A DNA stretch of 64,000 nucleotides from Phycisphaerae bacterium. Lineage in GTDB: Bacteria > Planctomycetota > Phycisphaerae > Phycisphaerales > UBA1924. Shown here piece after piece: positions 1-7,899 of this stretch. The stretch spans positions 1 through 64,000 of the forward strand of contig VGXM01000007.1 in assembly GCA_016873295.1 (NCBI GenBank). Direction: 5' to 3'. Made by a program: the position numbers and the translations under genes. The notes below the pieces were generated by a model. That model saw only the letters and a program-made list of their open reading frames with translations, searched no databases and was not told the DNA's origin. Numbering within the stretch: the stretch's first letter is position 1; each line of letters begins with the position of its first letter.

Positions 1-224
1 GCGACGAAGCCGACCGGGTCGCGCCACTGCGACCGCCACGGCTCCAGGGCTTCCCGCGTCGGCGACCCCATCCGCCGGCAGCACTCCGCCCCGTCGAGCG
101 CCATCCGGCTCGCCACGCAGTCGAGCCCGCTCCCCTCGGGGATCAACCGCCCGCGTTCGCGGAATCGGCGAGCCGCGTCGCCGGACCTTCCCGCCTTGAA
201 CCTCTCGACGACCATGACGAGCAT
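1..224 (-). CDS. DUF3303-family protein, N-terminal part (cut by window edge)
   Basis: The minus strand reads as a protein beginning MLVMVVERFKAG, followed by RRFRERGRLIPEG, with SRMALDGAECCRRM further on and EPWRSQWRDPV near the window edge. This is the pattern of the small DUF3303 family: an opening 'MLxMVxERFK', a central 'GRxLPEGL', and a C-terminal 'W...W.D.V.F.'. Seventy-four codons are visible and the 3' end lies outside the window. I chose the ATG at 222-224 because family members begin exactly there. A GGGGA stretch sits just upstream. No function is established for the family; the compact ferredoxin-like appearance is inference. It is co-directional with nrdJ but separated from it by about 485 bases. 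Confidence 0.72.
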   Translation of the reverse strand, partial: MLVMVVERFKAGRSGDAARRFRERGRLIPEGSGLDCVASRMALDGAECCRRMGSPTREALEPWRSQWRDPVGFV

Positions 225-709
225 GTCCCCGCGTACGCCCGCCCGCCTGGGATGTTCGGGGGGCCAGAAGCGGAAAACCCCCGGGCCGTGGTGGACGGCG
301 CCGGGGGTAGGGAGGTGCGAGTCTCGGACGCCGAGGGAGAGGGGTGGGATGGCGTCGGGACTCGCGTGGTGGGCTTGGGTTGGTCGGCCTGTCCGGGTCG
401 TTCGTGCTCCCGTCGATCCTCCGTGGCCGCGGCGTGTGGTCCGCGCGCCGAATCCCTCCGGTCGATCGCCGGGCCGTCCCGGCGGGCCGTGTGGTCGTCG
501 GTGGAGTCAGGGGAGGCGCCGCGTCACTCCATCGTGCGTCGCCCCAGCGGCATTCCATCGTCGCGCTGGCCCGGATCCCCGACACGGACGTGCCGATCTG
601 CCCTCCACTCCGGCGCCCGGCCGCGCTCGCCGCGACGCCGACTCCTCGTGTTCGCCGGGCCTTCGCCCGGCTCATCCCTGCCCGGCCGCGCTCGCCGGGC
701 GACGATGGC
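225..709. other. non-coding gap between nrdJ and the DUF3303 gene
   Basis: No convincing gene in about 485 bases. The open frames here are long only because the region is extremely GC-rich, and their translations are Arg/Pro/Gly-rich with no family signature. The one structured element I see is the hairpin at 654-671 just beyond the nrdJ stop. Confidence 0.5.
654..671 (-). terminator. candidate terminator hairpin after nrdJ
   Basis: GCCGGGC, loop CTTC, GCCCGGC: a perfect 7-bp GC stem lying 39 bases beyond the nrdJ stop on its template. There is no U-tract, so intrinsic termination is uncertain and Rho-dependent ending is equally possible. Confidence 0.35.
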
Positions 710-3700
710 CTACGAACACCCCATGCTGTTCCCGCAGTTCAGGCACTTGTAGCACATCCCGCTGCGGACCGTGATCGTGCCGCACACGTCACAGGGCGGC
801 GCGTCCGCCTGGTGCTCGGCGTTGGCGACGCTCATCGGGTCGACCGTCGCCACGACCACCGTCGTGGTCTGCTCGATCAGCCCGACCAGCGAAGCGCGGC
901 TTGCCCCAGGGGCGGGGCTTGCGGGTCCAGGGGCGGGGCCCCCAGCCGACAGGCCCCCCATCCGTCCGCCCGACGGCTCCGACGCGTGGTTCCATCGCCC
1001 GTCCTCCGGCCTGGGCGGGCGCTCCGCGCCCGCGGGTGCGTTTGAACCCAGCGCGCCGCGGCTGGGCGCGTGCTGCTCGCGATACCCCGGAATGAACTGC
1101 ATGCCCATCCAGCGGAAGATGTAGTCCACCAGGCTCTTGGCGAAGGGGATCTCCGAGTTCTCCGTCATCCCCGCCGGCTCGAAGCGCTGGTGGCTGAACT
1201 TGTTGACCAGGCTCTCGATCGGCACGCCGTACTGCAGGGCCACGCTCGTCGCCGTGCCCAGGCTGTCCATCAGCCCGCCGATCGTCGATCCCTCCTTGCT
1301 CATCGTGATGAACAGCTCGCCCGGCTTGCCGTCGTCGTAGAGCCCGACCGTCAGGTACCCCTCGTGCCCGGCGATGTTGAACCGGTGCGTGAAACTCCGC
1401 CGAGTCTCCGGCAGGCGCCGCCTCGTGGGCTTGACGATCGCGGGCGGCTTGCTCTCCACCGCCGCCAGCTCAGGGAGGGGCGAGGCTGCCGACGTCGCCG
1501 CAACCGGGGCGATGGCAGAGGGCTCCGAGCTGGTTGTGGCGCCGGATCCGGCGCTCGGAGGGTTTCCCGCGGTGCCCTCCCTGGCCTTGTCCCCGTCGGC
1601 GTTCGAGCTCAGGGGCTGGCTCAGCTTGCACCCGTCGCGGTACAGCGCGTTGGCCTTCAGCCCCAGCTCCCAGCTCAGGCGGTAGCAGCGACCGATGTCC
1701 TCCACCGTCGCCGAGTGGGGCAGGTTGATCGTCTTGCTGATCGCCCCCGTGACGAACGGCTGCACCGCCGCCATCATGCGGATGTGCCCCTCGGGCGCGA
1801 TGAACCGCTTGCCGATCCGCCCGCAGGTGTTCGCGCAGTCGAACACCGGCAGGTGCTCGTCCTTGAGCCCCGGCGCCCCCTCCACCGTCTGGCGACCGCA
1901 CACCACCTCGTTGAGCCGCTCGATCTGCCCGTCCTTGAGCCCCAGCTCCTTGAGCAGATTGAAGCCGGGCGTGCTCCGCCGCGCCCCGGGGTCGACCCCG
2001 CACCGCCGCAACGCCTCGTCCGGCACGCTCCACGCCGCGAACGCGAACGACAGCTCGAAGACGCCCGGCAGCCCCGACGCGATCTCGCGCACGTCCGCGT
2101 CCGTCAGCCCCTTGCCCACGAGCCACCCCGCGAGCGTCTGCCCGGGCCCGACGCCCTTCACGTCCGTCGGCATGGGCACGTCCAGGTCGAGCGTGCCCAG
2201 CAGGTAGGTCATGATCTTCTTGATCTGCGCGTCGGTGTAGCCCAGGGCCCGCAGCGCGGGGGCCACGCTCTCGTTGGCGATCTTGAAATACCCGCCCCCC
2301 GCCAGCTTCTTGAACTTCACGAGCGCGAAGTCCGGCTCCACGCCCGTCGTGTCGCAGTCCATGAGCAGCCCGATCGTGCCCGTGGGCGCGATCACCGACA
2401 CCTGCGCGTTGCGGTACCCCCACCGCTCCCCGAAGCCCAGCGCCTCGTCCCAGACCGCCTTGGATCGCGCCGACAGCTCGCCGACGTTGGCGACGCCCTC
2501 GAGCCCCAGGAGCAGGTCGTGGTCGATCGGCACCGGGCGCGTGCCCGGGTTCAGCCCCTCGTAGCGCTCCGAGTCGCGCTTCTCCCCGTGGGCCGCCAGC
2601 CGGTGGTTGCGGACGACCCGCAGCATGCTGTCGCGTTCGGGCGCGAAGCCCGGGAAGGGCCCGTGCTCGCGGGCCATGTGGGCGCTGGCTCGGTACGACC
2701 GCCCCGTCAGGATCGCCGACAGGCTCGCCCCGATGGCCCGTCCCCCGTCGCTGTCGTAGGGGACGCCCGCCTGCATCAGCATGGCCCCCAGGTTGGCGAA
2801 GCCCAGCCCCAGCGTGCGGTACTTCCACGACAGCTCGGCGATCTTCCGCGACGGGTACGCCGCCATCAGCACGCTGACCTCGAGCACCACCGTCCACAGG
2901 TCGATCCCGTGCTCGTAGCCCTCGACGTCGAAGGTCCGCGTGCCCGCGTCGTAGAACCGCAGCAGGTTCAGCGACGCCAGGTTGCACGCCGTGTTGTCCA
3001 GGAACATGTACTCGGAGCACGGGTTGCTCGCGTTGATGGGGCCCGCGCCGGGGCAGGTGTGCCAGGCGTTGATCGTCGTGTCGTACTGCACGCCCGGGTC
3101 GGCGCAGCGCCAGGCCGCGTGGCAGAGCGAGCCCCACAAGGCCCTCGCGTCGAAGGTGCGGGCCGGGGCGGCGCTGGTCCGCCACCGCGTCTCCCACGCC
3201 GCCCCCGCGTCCAGGGCCGCGAAGAACGAGTCCGGGATCCGCACGCTGTTGTTGCTGTTCTGCCCGCTGACCGTCTGGTACGCCTCGCCGTTGAAGTCGT
3301 AGTCCAGCTCCAGCCCCATCCGCCCGGCGGTGCCCGCGAACGACGGGTCCGTCTTCATCAGCAGCCGCTGCCCCTCCACCATCGCCTGGACCTTCAACTC
3401 CTCGCGCACCTTCCAGTTGATGAAGGTCTCGATGTCGGGGTGGTCCATGTCCAGGCAGACCATCTTCGCCGCCCGCCGCGTCGTCCCCCCGCTCTTGATC
3501 GCGCTCGCCGCCCGGTCCCCGATCCGCAGCCACGACATCAGCCCCGAGCTCTTGCCCCCGCCCGAGAGCTTCTCCCCCTCGCCCCGCAGGCGCGAGAAGT
3601 TCGTCCCCGTCCCCGACCCGTACTTGAACAGCCGGGCCTCCCGGACCCACAGGTCCATGATCCCGCCCTCGTTCACCAGGTCGTCGTCCACCGACTGGAT

Positions 3701-4243
3701 GAAGCAGGCGTGCGGCTGGGGGTGCGTGTACGCGTCCTCCGCCGGGCACACCTCCCCCGTCCTGGGGTCGGGCACGAAGTGCCCCTGCGCCGGCCCGGAG
3801 ATCCCGTACGCCCAGCTCAGCCCCGTGTTGAACCACTGCGGGCTGTTGGGCGCGCACATCTGGTGCACCATCATGTACACCAGCTCGTCGTAGAACGCCT
3901 GCGCGTCACCGGCCGAATCGAAGTACCCGTGCTTCTCGCCCCAGTGACGCCAGCACCCCACCAGGCGGTGGATCACCTGCCGGGCCGAGCGCTCGGGCCC
4001 CGCGCACGGGCCCTCGACCGGATACCCGTTCGCCCCGCCGTCGGCCGGCACCCCCGCCTTGCGGAAGTACTTGCTCACCATGATGTCCGTGGCGAGCTGC
4101 GTCCAGGTCTCGGGCACCTCCGCGTCCTTCATCTCGAACACCACCGACCCGTCCGGGTTCGTGATCCGCGACGTCCGCCTCACCCACGACACCGTCGCGA
4201 AGGGGTCCTGACCGTCCTTGGTGAACTTGCGCGTGATCTTCAT
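710..4243 (-). CDS. nrdJ: adenosylcobalamin-dependent (class II) ribonucleoside-diphosphate reductase
   Basis: Reduces ribonucleotides to deoxyribonucleotides using adenosylcobalamin as radical source, so it works with or without oxygen. It is 1177 residues from the ATG chosen at 4241-4243, which gives the family-typical opening MKITRKFTKDGQDPF; an in-frame start six codons upstream is possible. Seen: APNSPQWFNTG near 136, FKYGSGTGTNFSRLRG near 206, NPCSEYMFLDNTACN near 404 (an active-site cysteine region), and PTGTIGLLMDCDTTG near 618. A Ser/Ala/Pro-rich low-complexity linker lies near 880-950, followed by the conserved tail domain. The C-terminus carries CDVCG and CYKCLNCG cysteine pairs, as expected for re-reduction of the active-site disulfide. 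It lies downstream of dcd on the same strand, with the four-helix-bundle remnant between them, so the two look like one dNTP-supply unit. No cobalamin riboswitch was recognised. Confidence 0.96.
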   Translation of the reverse strand: MKITRKFTKDGQDPFATVSWVRRTSRITNPDGSVVFEMKDAEVPETWTQLATDIMVSKYFRKAGVPADGGANGYPVEGPCAGPERSARQVIHRLVGCWRHWGEKHGYFDSAGDAQAFYDELVYMMVHQMCAPNSPQWFNTGLSWAYGISGPAQGHFVPDPRTGEVCPAEDAYTHPQPHACFIQSVDDDLVNEGGIMDLWVREARLFKYGSGTGTNFSRLRGEGEKLSGGGKSSGLMSWLRIGDRAASAIKSGGTTRRAAKMVCLDMDHPDIETFINWKVREELKVQAMVEGQRLLMKTDPSFAGTAGRMGLELDYDFNGEAYQTVSGQNSNNSVRIPDSFFAALDAGAAWETRWRTSAAPARTFDARALWGSLCHAAWRCADPGVQYDTTINAWHTCPGAGPINASNPCSEYMFLDNTACNLASLNLLRFYDAGTRTFDVEGYEHGIDLWTVVLEVSVLMAAYPSRKIAELSWKYRTLGLGFANLGAMLMQAGVPYDSDGGRAIGASLSAILTGRSYRASAHMAREHGPFPGFAPERDSMLRVVRNHRLAAHGEKRDSERYEGLNPGTRPVPIDHDLLLGLEGVANVGELSARSKAVWDEALGFGERWGYRNAQVSVIAPTGTIGLLMDCDTTGVEPDFALVKFKKLAGGGYFKIANESVAPALRALGYTDAQIKKIMTYLLGTLDLDVPMPTDVKGVGPGQTLAGWLVGKGLTDADVREIASGLPGVFELSFAFAAWSVPDEALRRCGVDPGARRSTPGFNLLKELGLKDGQIERLNEVVCGRQTVEGAPGLKDEHLPVFDCANTCGRIGKRFIAPEGHIRMMAAVQPFVTGAISKTINLPHSATVEDIGRCYRLSWELGLKANALYRDGCKLSQPLSSNADGDKAREGTAGNPPSAGSGATTSSEPSAIAPVAATSAASPLPELAAVESKPPAIVKPTRRRLPETRRSFTHRFNIAGHEGYLTVGLYDDGKPGELFITMSKEGSTIGGLMDSLGTATSVALQYGVPIESLVNKFSHQRFEPAGMTENSEIPFAKSLVDYIFRWMGMQFIPGYREQHAPSRGALGSNAPAGAERPPRPEDGRWNHASEPSGGRMGGLSAGGPAPGPASPAPGASRASLVGLIEQTTTVVVATVDPMSVANAEHQADAPPCDVCGTITVRSGMCYKCLNCGNSMGCS

Positions 4244-4256
4244 GGGAAGGCACCCC

Positions 4257-4281
4257 GGCATCGAGGCATCAAGGCATCAAG
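4257..4281. repeat. terminal inverted repeat (nrdJ side) of four-helix-bundle cassette 1
   Basis: Tandem copies of an 8-9 base word (ggcatcga/ggcatcaa). The first 18 bases, ggcatcgaggcatcaagg, match the reverse complement of 4663-4680 at 17 of 18 positions. The repeat runs into the last codons of the four-helix-bundle frame and ends 13 bases before the nrdJ start codon. Confidence 0.75.
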
Positions 4282-4649
4282 TGTCCGAATGACGCTCCAG
4301 GCTCCGGATCAACCCCGCGAGCACGCGCTCGCACTCATCGAACTCCGACTCGCCCTCGCCGCACAGGCCCTGGTTGAGGTGCCCGAACTCAACCGCGAAC
4401 ATCGGCTGTGGGTCCAACTCATACAGGGCTCCTCGCGAGACCTTGAGGAAGCGGACGCAGTCCGCCGTGCTCCCGCGTCCGTACCCCTCGGCGATGTTGC
4501 CCGCGAGCGAGACCGCGCCGAAGCGGCACCGTCAATCCGAACCGCTCCCGCTCCGGAAACGCCTCGGTCACTCGATACACCCGCGTGCCCGGCCAGAACG
4601 CCTTCTGCCAAGCCACCAGGTCTCTGTAGCTCTTGATCTCGCCACCCAT
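4277..4649 (-). pseudogene. four-helix-bundle (TIGR02436/S23-like) gene with a frameshift
   Basis: From the ATG at 4647-4649 the frame reads MGGEIKSYRDLVAWQKAF, then TEAFPERERFGLT and LRR. This is the start of a four-helix-bundle protein of the family encoded in 23S rRNA intervening sequences and related to Avd of diversity-generating retroelements. After LRR (near 4510) the frame is lost. The family's second half continues in another frame: VSLAGNIAEGYGRGSTAD, then VRFLKVSRGALYEL, then LAGLIRSLERHSDT and a TGA at 4277-4279. Comparison with the usual 'LRRAAVS' suggests loss of about five bases in a GCG-rich run. It is either a true pseudogene or an assembly error. It lies between dcd (38-base gap) and nrdJ (33-base gap) and is bounded by inverted repeats at 4257-4281 and 4661-4680. 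Confidence 0.8.
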
Positions 4650-4660
4650 TCCCGCCCCAA

Positions 4661-4680
4661 TCCCTCGATGCCTCGATGCC
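4661..4680. repeat. terminal inverted repeat (dcd side) of four-helix-bundle cassette 1
   Basis: Reverse complement of 4663-4680 is ggcatcgaggcatcgagg, matching 4257-4274 with a single mismatch. It is itself a tandem duplication of ggcatcgag. It lies just upstream of the cassette gene's start codon and 7 bases beyond the dcd stop. Confidence 0.75.
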
Positions 4681-4687
4681 TTCCCCC

Positions 4688-5260
4688 TCAATCCACCTTC
4701 GGCAGCGTCAGCCCGCCCTGGTCCTGGTACTTCCCGCCCTTGTCGGCGTAGCTCCGCTCGCACACCTGGTCCGCCTTCAGGAAGACGAACTGCGCGATCC
4801 CCTCGTTGGCGTACACCCTCGCCGGCAGCGGCGTCGTGTTGCTGATCTCCAGCGTCACCCTCCCCCGCCACTCCGGCTCCAGGGGCGTCACGTTCACGAT
4901 GATCCCGCACCGCGCGTACGTGCTCTTCCCCACGCACAGCACCAGCACGTTCCGCGGGATGTCGAAGTGCTCCACCGTCTCGCACAGCGCGAACGAGTTG
5001 GGCGGGATCACCACGTGGTCCGTCTTGAACGCCGCGCAGTCCACCTCCACGAACAGGTCCGGCGAGAAGTTCTTCGGGTCCACCACCGTGATCCCGCCCG
5101 TCCGCGGCGTGGGCGTGAAGATCTTGAACCGCGTCCCCACCCGCACGTCGTACCCGTAGCTCGACACCCCGAAGCTGATCCGCCCGGGACGCTTCACCGA
5201 CTCCTCGAACGGCTCGATCGTCACCAGCTCGCGGATCTGTCTGTCCGAAAGCACCGGCAC
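4688..5260 (-). CDS. dcd: dCTP deaminase
   Basis: Deaminates dCTP to dUTP, the precursor for thymidylate. The 190 residues match the full length of the homotrimeric family. Visible landmarks: the opening [28 protein letters not shown] near 29 (substrate-pocket region), [21 protein letters not shown] in the core, TLEISN carrying the expected catalytic glutamate, and GIAQFVFL near the end. It is the promoter-proximal gene of a minus-strand group that continues with the cassette and nrdJ, so both products feed dNTP pools. The bifunctional deaminase/dUTPase variant cannot be excluded from sequence alone. Confidence 0.95.
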   Translation of the reverse strand: MPVLSDRQIRELVTIEPFEESVKRPGRISFGVSSYGYDVRVGTRFKIFTPTPRTGGITVVDPKNFSPDLFVEVDCAAFKTDHVVIPPNSFALCETVEHFDIPRNVLVLCVGKSTYARCGIIVNVTPLEPEWRGRVTLEISNTTPLPARVYANEGIAQFVFLKADQVCERSYADKGGKYQDQGGLTLPKVD

Positions 5261-5804
5261 GCCCCACCTCCCTGAACCGCCCCACCCGACGGCGCGACAT
5301 CCCCCGGCGCTCCACGCCGGGCATCCCCATAAACCTTACGAACTTAGAACAATACCCGACCAGACCCGAGCGGGTCCTCCCTCCGATCCGAGTTGGAACA
5401 CCGAAGATCCGGACACGTTCCAACCCCAGCCGCCGCCCGCCCGACCCGGCACCCGTCCACCCGGGCACCCCCGCGTCGAATGAGCGGTAAGGGAAAGAAT
5501 ACCACAATCCGTCGTGGGTTCAAGCCCACATGCCCCCAAAGTATCGGGCGGTTGCGGTGCGATCTCTGTCGGATTCGCCGAATCAGAGCGCAAGTCTCGG
5601 CGGATCTTCATCTTGCCGCGAGCCGGACGCCCGCCCCGGCGCCCGGACAACCGACAGCGATCGACAGACCCGAACAGGTTGGGGCCCGGTTATCCACCGA
5701 TCCCGACCTCCGCGTCTCTTGTGCTTCTCCGTCAGGCCGCGCGAGGAGAGACGCGCCGATCCGTACACTCCGCCACGCGGCGGGGCGGGTGGAACGGAGG
5801 CGGC
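5261..5804. promoter_or_regulatory. divergent intergenic region between dcd and the FlgI-like gene
   Basis: About 540 bases with no credible gene and distinctly more A/T than its surroundings (for example 5328-5360 and 5480-5515). It must hold the promoters for dcd-nrdJ leftwards and for the FlgI-like gene rightwards. Structured pieces: GTTGGAAC at 5393-5400 pairs perfectly with GTTCCAAC at 5418-5425, enclosing a smaller CCG/CGG stem; GACCCG-AGC-GGGTC lies near 5363-5377; and a tRNA T-arm-like stretch is at 5512-5530. Confidence 0.45.
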
Positions 5805-7775
5805 ATGCGCAGGACGTGGTCACTGATGCTGGTGCTCGGGGCGGTGGCGGGGCTCCAGGCGTGCAGGGGCGGACCGCCCCCGAGGCCCCGGGCCGTAACC
5901 CCCTCGGTCATCCGCGAGGTCCCTTCGCTCCTGAGGGGCACCGTGGGATCCGAGACCACCATGAACGGCGCCGAGCCGACGCTGGTCTCCGGGTACGGGC
6001 TCGTGGTGGGACTGCGGGGCACGGGCGGGCTGCCGCTGCCCCCATCGATCCAAGCCACGATGGAGCGTGAGCTGGGCCTCCGGGGTGTTTCCCGGACCAG
6101 CGACGCGTTCCGCGGGACGCCCCTGCACGGGTTGACGCCCCAGCAGGTCCTGCGCTCTCCCGAGGTGGGCGTGGTCGAGGTGTGGTCGGCGATCCCGCCC
6201 GGGGCGCCGCTGGGGGCCCGATTCGACGTCGGCGTGCGCGCGGTGAACGCGAGCAGCCTGGAGGGCGGGCAACTCTGGTCGACCGACCTGAGGCTGTCGC
6301 CCCCGGGGCAGCCGCTCGCCTTCGGGCAGGTCCAGACGCGCAAGCTCGCGGAGGCGCGGGGGGCGGTGTTCGTCAATCCATTCACGGAGGCGGGCGGGCA
6401 GGCGGCGACACCGACGGTGACCGGGCGGATCCTCAACGGGGGCACGGTCACCGACCCCATGCTGCTGGAGTTGGCGTTGGACACGCCGAGCCACGCCCGC
6501 GCGCGCGCGATCGCGGCGGCGATCGCGGCGCGGTTTCCGGAGGAGCCTGGGGACGGCGGGTCGATCGCGCGGGGGCGGAATGAGAGCAGCATCTCACTGC
6601 GGGTGCCGCGGAGTTTCCGGGAGAGGCCGGCGGAGTTCCTCGACATCGTGCGCAATCTTCCGATCCACACGCTGGACCCGGAGACGGTGGCTCGTTCGGC
6701 GGTGGAGGGGGTCAAGCGTGAGGCGGCCCTGGCCAACGAGATGTCGTGGATGATGGTCTCGGCGGGCCCGAAGGGTCTGCGGATCATCCGGGAGTTGTAC
6801 GACTTTGCCGAGCCGGTGCCGAGGCTGGCGGGGCTGGCGGCGGGGGCGCGGCTGAACGACCCGGTGGCGGTGGAGCCCCTGATCGAGATCACGCGGCGCG
6901 GGCCGGGGCTGGACCGGCTGCGGGCGATCGAGCTGCTGGCGCGGATCGACGCCGGGCCGAGGGTGGACGCGGCGCTTCGGCCGCTCCTGGGCGAGCCGGA
7001 CCTGCCGGTTCGGGTGACGGCGTACGAGGCCCTGGTGGATCGTGCGGTCAAGGCGCGGCTGGTGCGGCTGTTGGACGCGGACGCGACGCGTGGCCCGACG
7101 GACGGCCCGCCGCGGACCCTCAATCACCTGGAAGTCCTCTCCCAGCAGTCGGTTCCGGCGGGGGCGATCCAGGGGGTCGAGCGTCGGCTGGTGGAGGGGC
7201 GGTTCTTCCTGGACCTGGTGCCGGTGGGGGACCCGTTGATCTACGTGTCCCAGCAGGGGAGCCCGCGGATCGTGGTGTTCGGGGCGGCGGTGTCGCTGAA
7301 CGCCCCGGCGATCCTGACGATGTGGGACGACCGCCTGGCGGTCTCGACCGAGAGCCCCACGGGGCAGGCGAGGCTGATGCACCGGGACCCCCAGACCGGG
7401 GTGGCGGGGACCGAGACGGTCGGCATGGGGCTACCCGAGGTGCTGGACCTGCTGGGGCGGGTGCCGGTGCCGGAGGACGCCAGGCCGGGGTTCGGGTTGA
7501 CGTACTCGGAGGTGGTGTCGGCGGCGTACACGATGCAGCAGCACAAGGTGGTGGAGGCGGCGTTCGCCACGGAGCAGGACCGGTTGCGGGCCCAGATGCT
7601 GGCGGCGACGCGGTCGCAGGAGGTCCGGCTCCGGCCCGAGACAAGCGCGGACGAGTACCGCGTGATCCGCCTGGATGCGGGCACGGCGTCGGCGGCGCCG
7701 GTGGAGCCATCCGGCCCGCCCAAGCCCCGCCTCATTCCGATTGTTCCTCCGGCGGGCGCAACGCCGAAGGGATAG
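5805..7775 (+). CDS. FlgI-like (flagellar P-ring family) lipoprotein with HEAT-like repeats
   Basis: 656 residues from the ATG at 5805, which follows a GGAACGGAGG ribosome site. The N-terminus is a lipoprotein signal (hydrophobic stretch, then GLQAC). Residues near 50-75 carry [14 protein letters not shown], the hallmark of FlgI, the periplasmic P-ring protein around the flagellar rod; FlgI-type secondary features follow to about residue 290. The middle (about 340-430) reads like HEAT/Armadillo repeats ([19 protein letters not shown], then [17 protein letters not shown]), which ordinary FlgI lacks. FlgI is normally about 370 residues. No flagellar gene is adjacent. It may be a P-ring component adapted to planctomycetes or a paralogue with another envelope role. 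Confidence 0.75.
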   Translation: MRRTWSLMLVLGAVAGLQACRGGPPPRPRAVTPSVIREVPSLLRGTVGSETTMNGAEPTLVSGYGLVVGLRGTGGLPLPPSIQATMERELGLRGVSRTSDAFRGTPLHGLTPQQVLRSPEVGVVEVWSAIPPGAPLGARFDVGVRAVNASSLEGGQLWSTDLRLSPPGQPLAFGQVQTRKLAEARGAVFVNPFTEAGGQAATPTVTGRILNGGTVTDPMLLELALDTPSHARARAIAAAIAARFPEEPGDGGSIARGRNESSISLRVPRSFRERPAEFLDIVRNLPIHTLDPETVARSAVEGVKREAALANEMSWMMVSAGPKGLRIIRELYDFAEPVPRLAGLAAGARLNDPVAVEPLIEITRRGPGLDRLRAIELLARIDAGPRVDAALRPLLGEPDLPVRVTAYEALVDRAVKARLVRLLDADATRGPTDGPPRTLNHLEVLSQQSVPAGAIQGVERRLVEGRFFLDLVPVGDPLIYVSQQGSPRIVVFGAAVSLNAPAILTMWDDRLAVSTESPTGQARLMHRDPQTGVAGTETVGMGLPEVLDLLGRVPVPEDARPGFGLTYSEVVSAAYTMQQHKVVEAAFATEQDRLRAQMLAATRSQEVRLRPETSADEYRVIRLDAGTASAAPVEPSGPPKPRLIPIVPPAGATPKG

Positions 7776-7899
7776 GGGCGGGGCGGCGGGGGGCATCCCT
7801 CGATATGCTCTGCCCACTCCCCGGCGCCGATGCGTCGGGGCGGATCGGGTCACGGAGGACCCCGGCGGGCCCGGGCGCGCCGGCGGCATGAGGTCGCGC

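Noticed and set aside
1070-4636. Open frame of 1188 codons antisense to nrdJ
   Set aside because: The translation is His/Arg/Leu/Pro-rich low complexity with no family motif; nrdJ on the other strand is unmistakable. Such shadows are expected at this GC content.
4257-4680. Diversity-generating retroelement (Avd-type four-helix-bundle gene)
   Set aside because: No reverse transcriptase, template/variable repeat pair or target gene beside either four-helix-bundle gene.
5500-5545. Possible tRNA or tmRNA 3' end
   Set aside because: Only a T-arm-like piece with a six-base loop; no acceptor 5' strand such as GGGGGCA upstream and no other arms, so no RNA gene is called.
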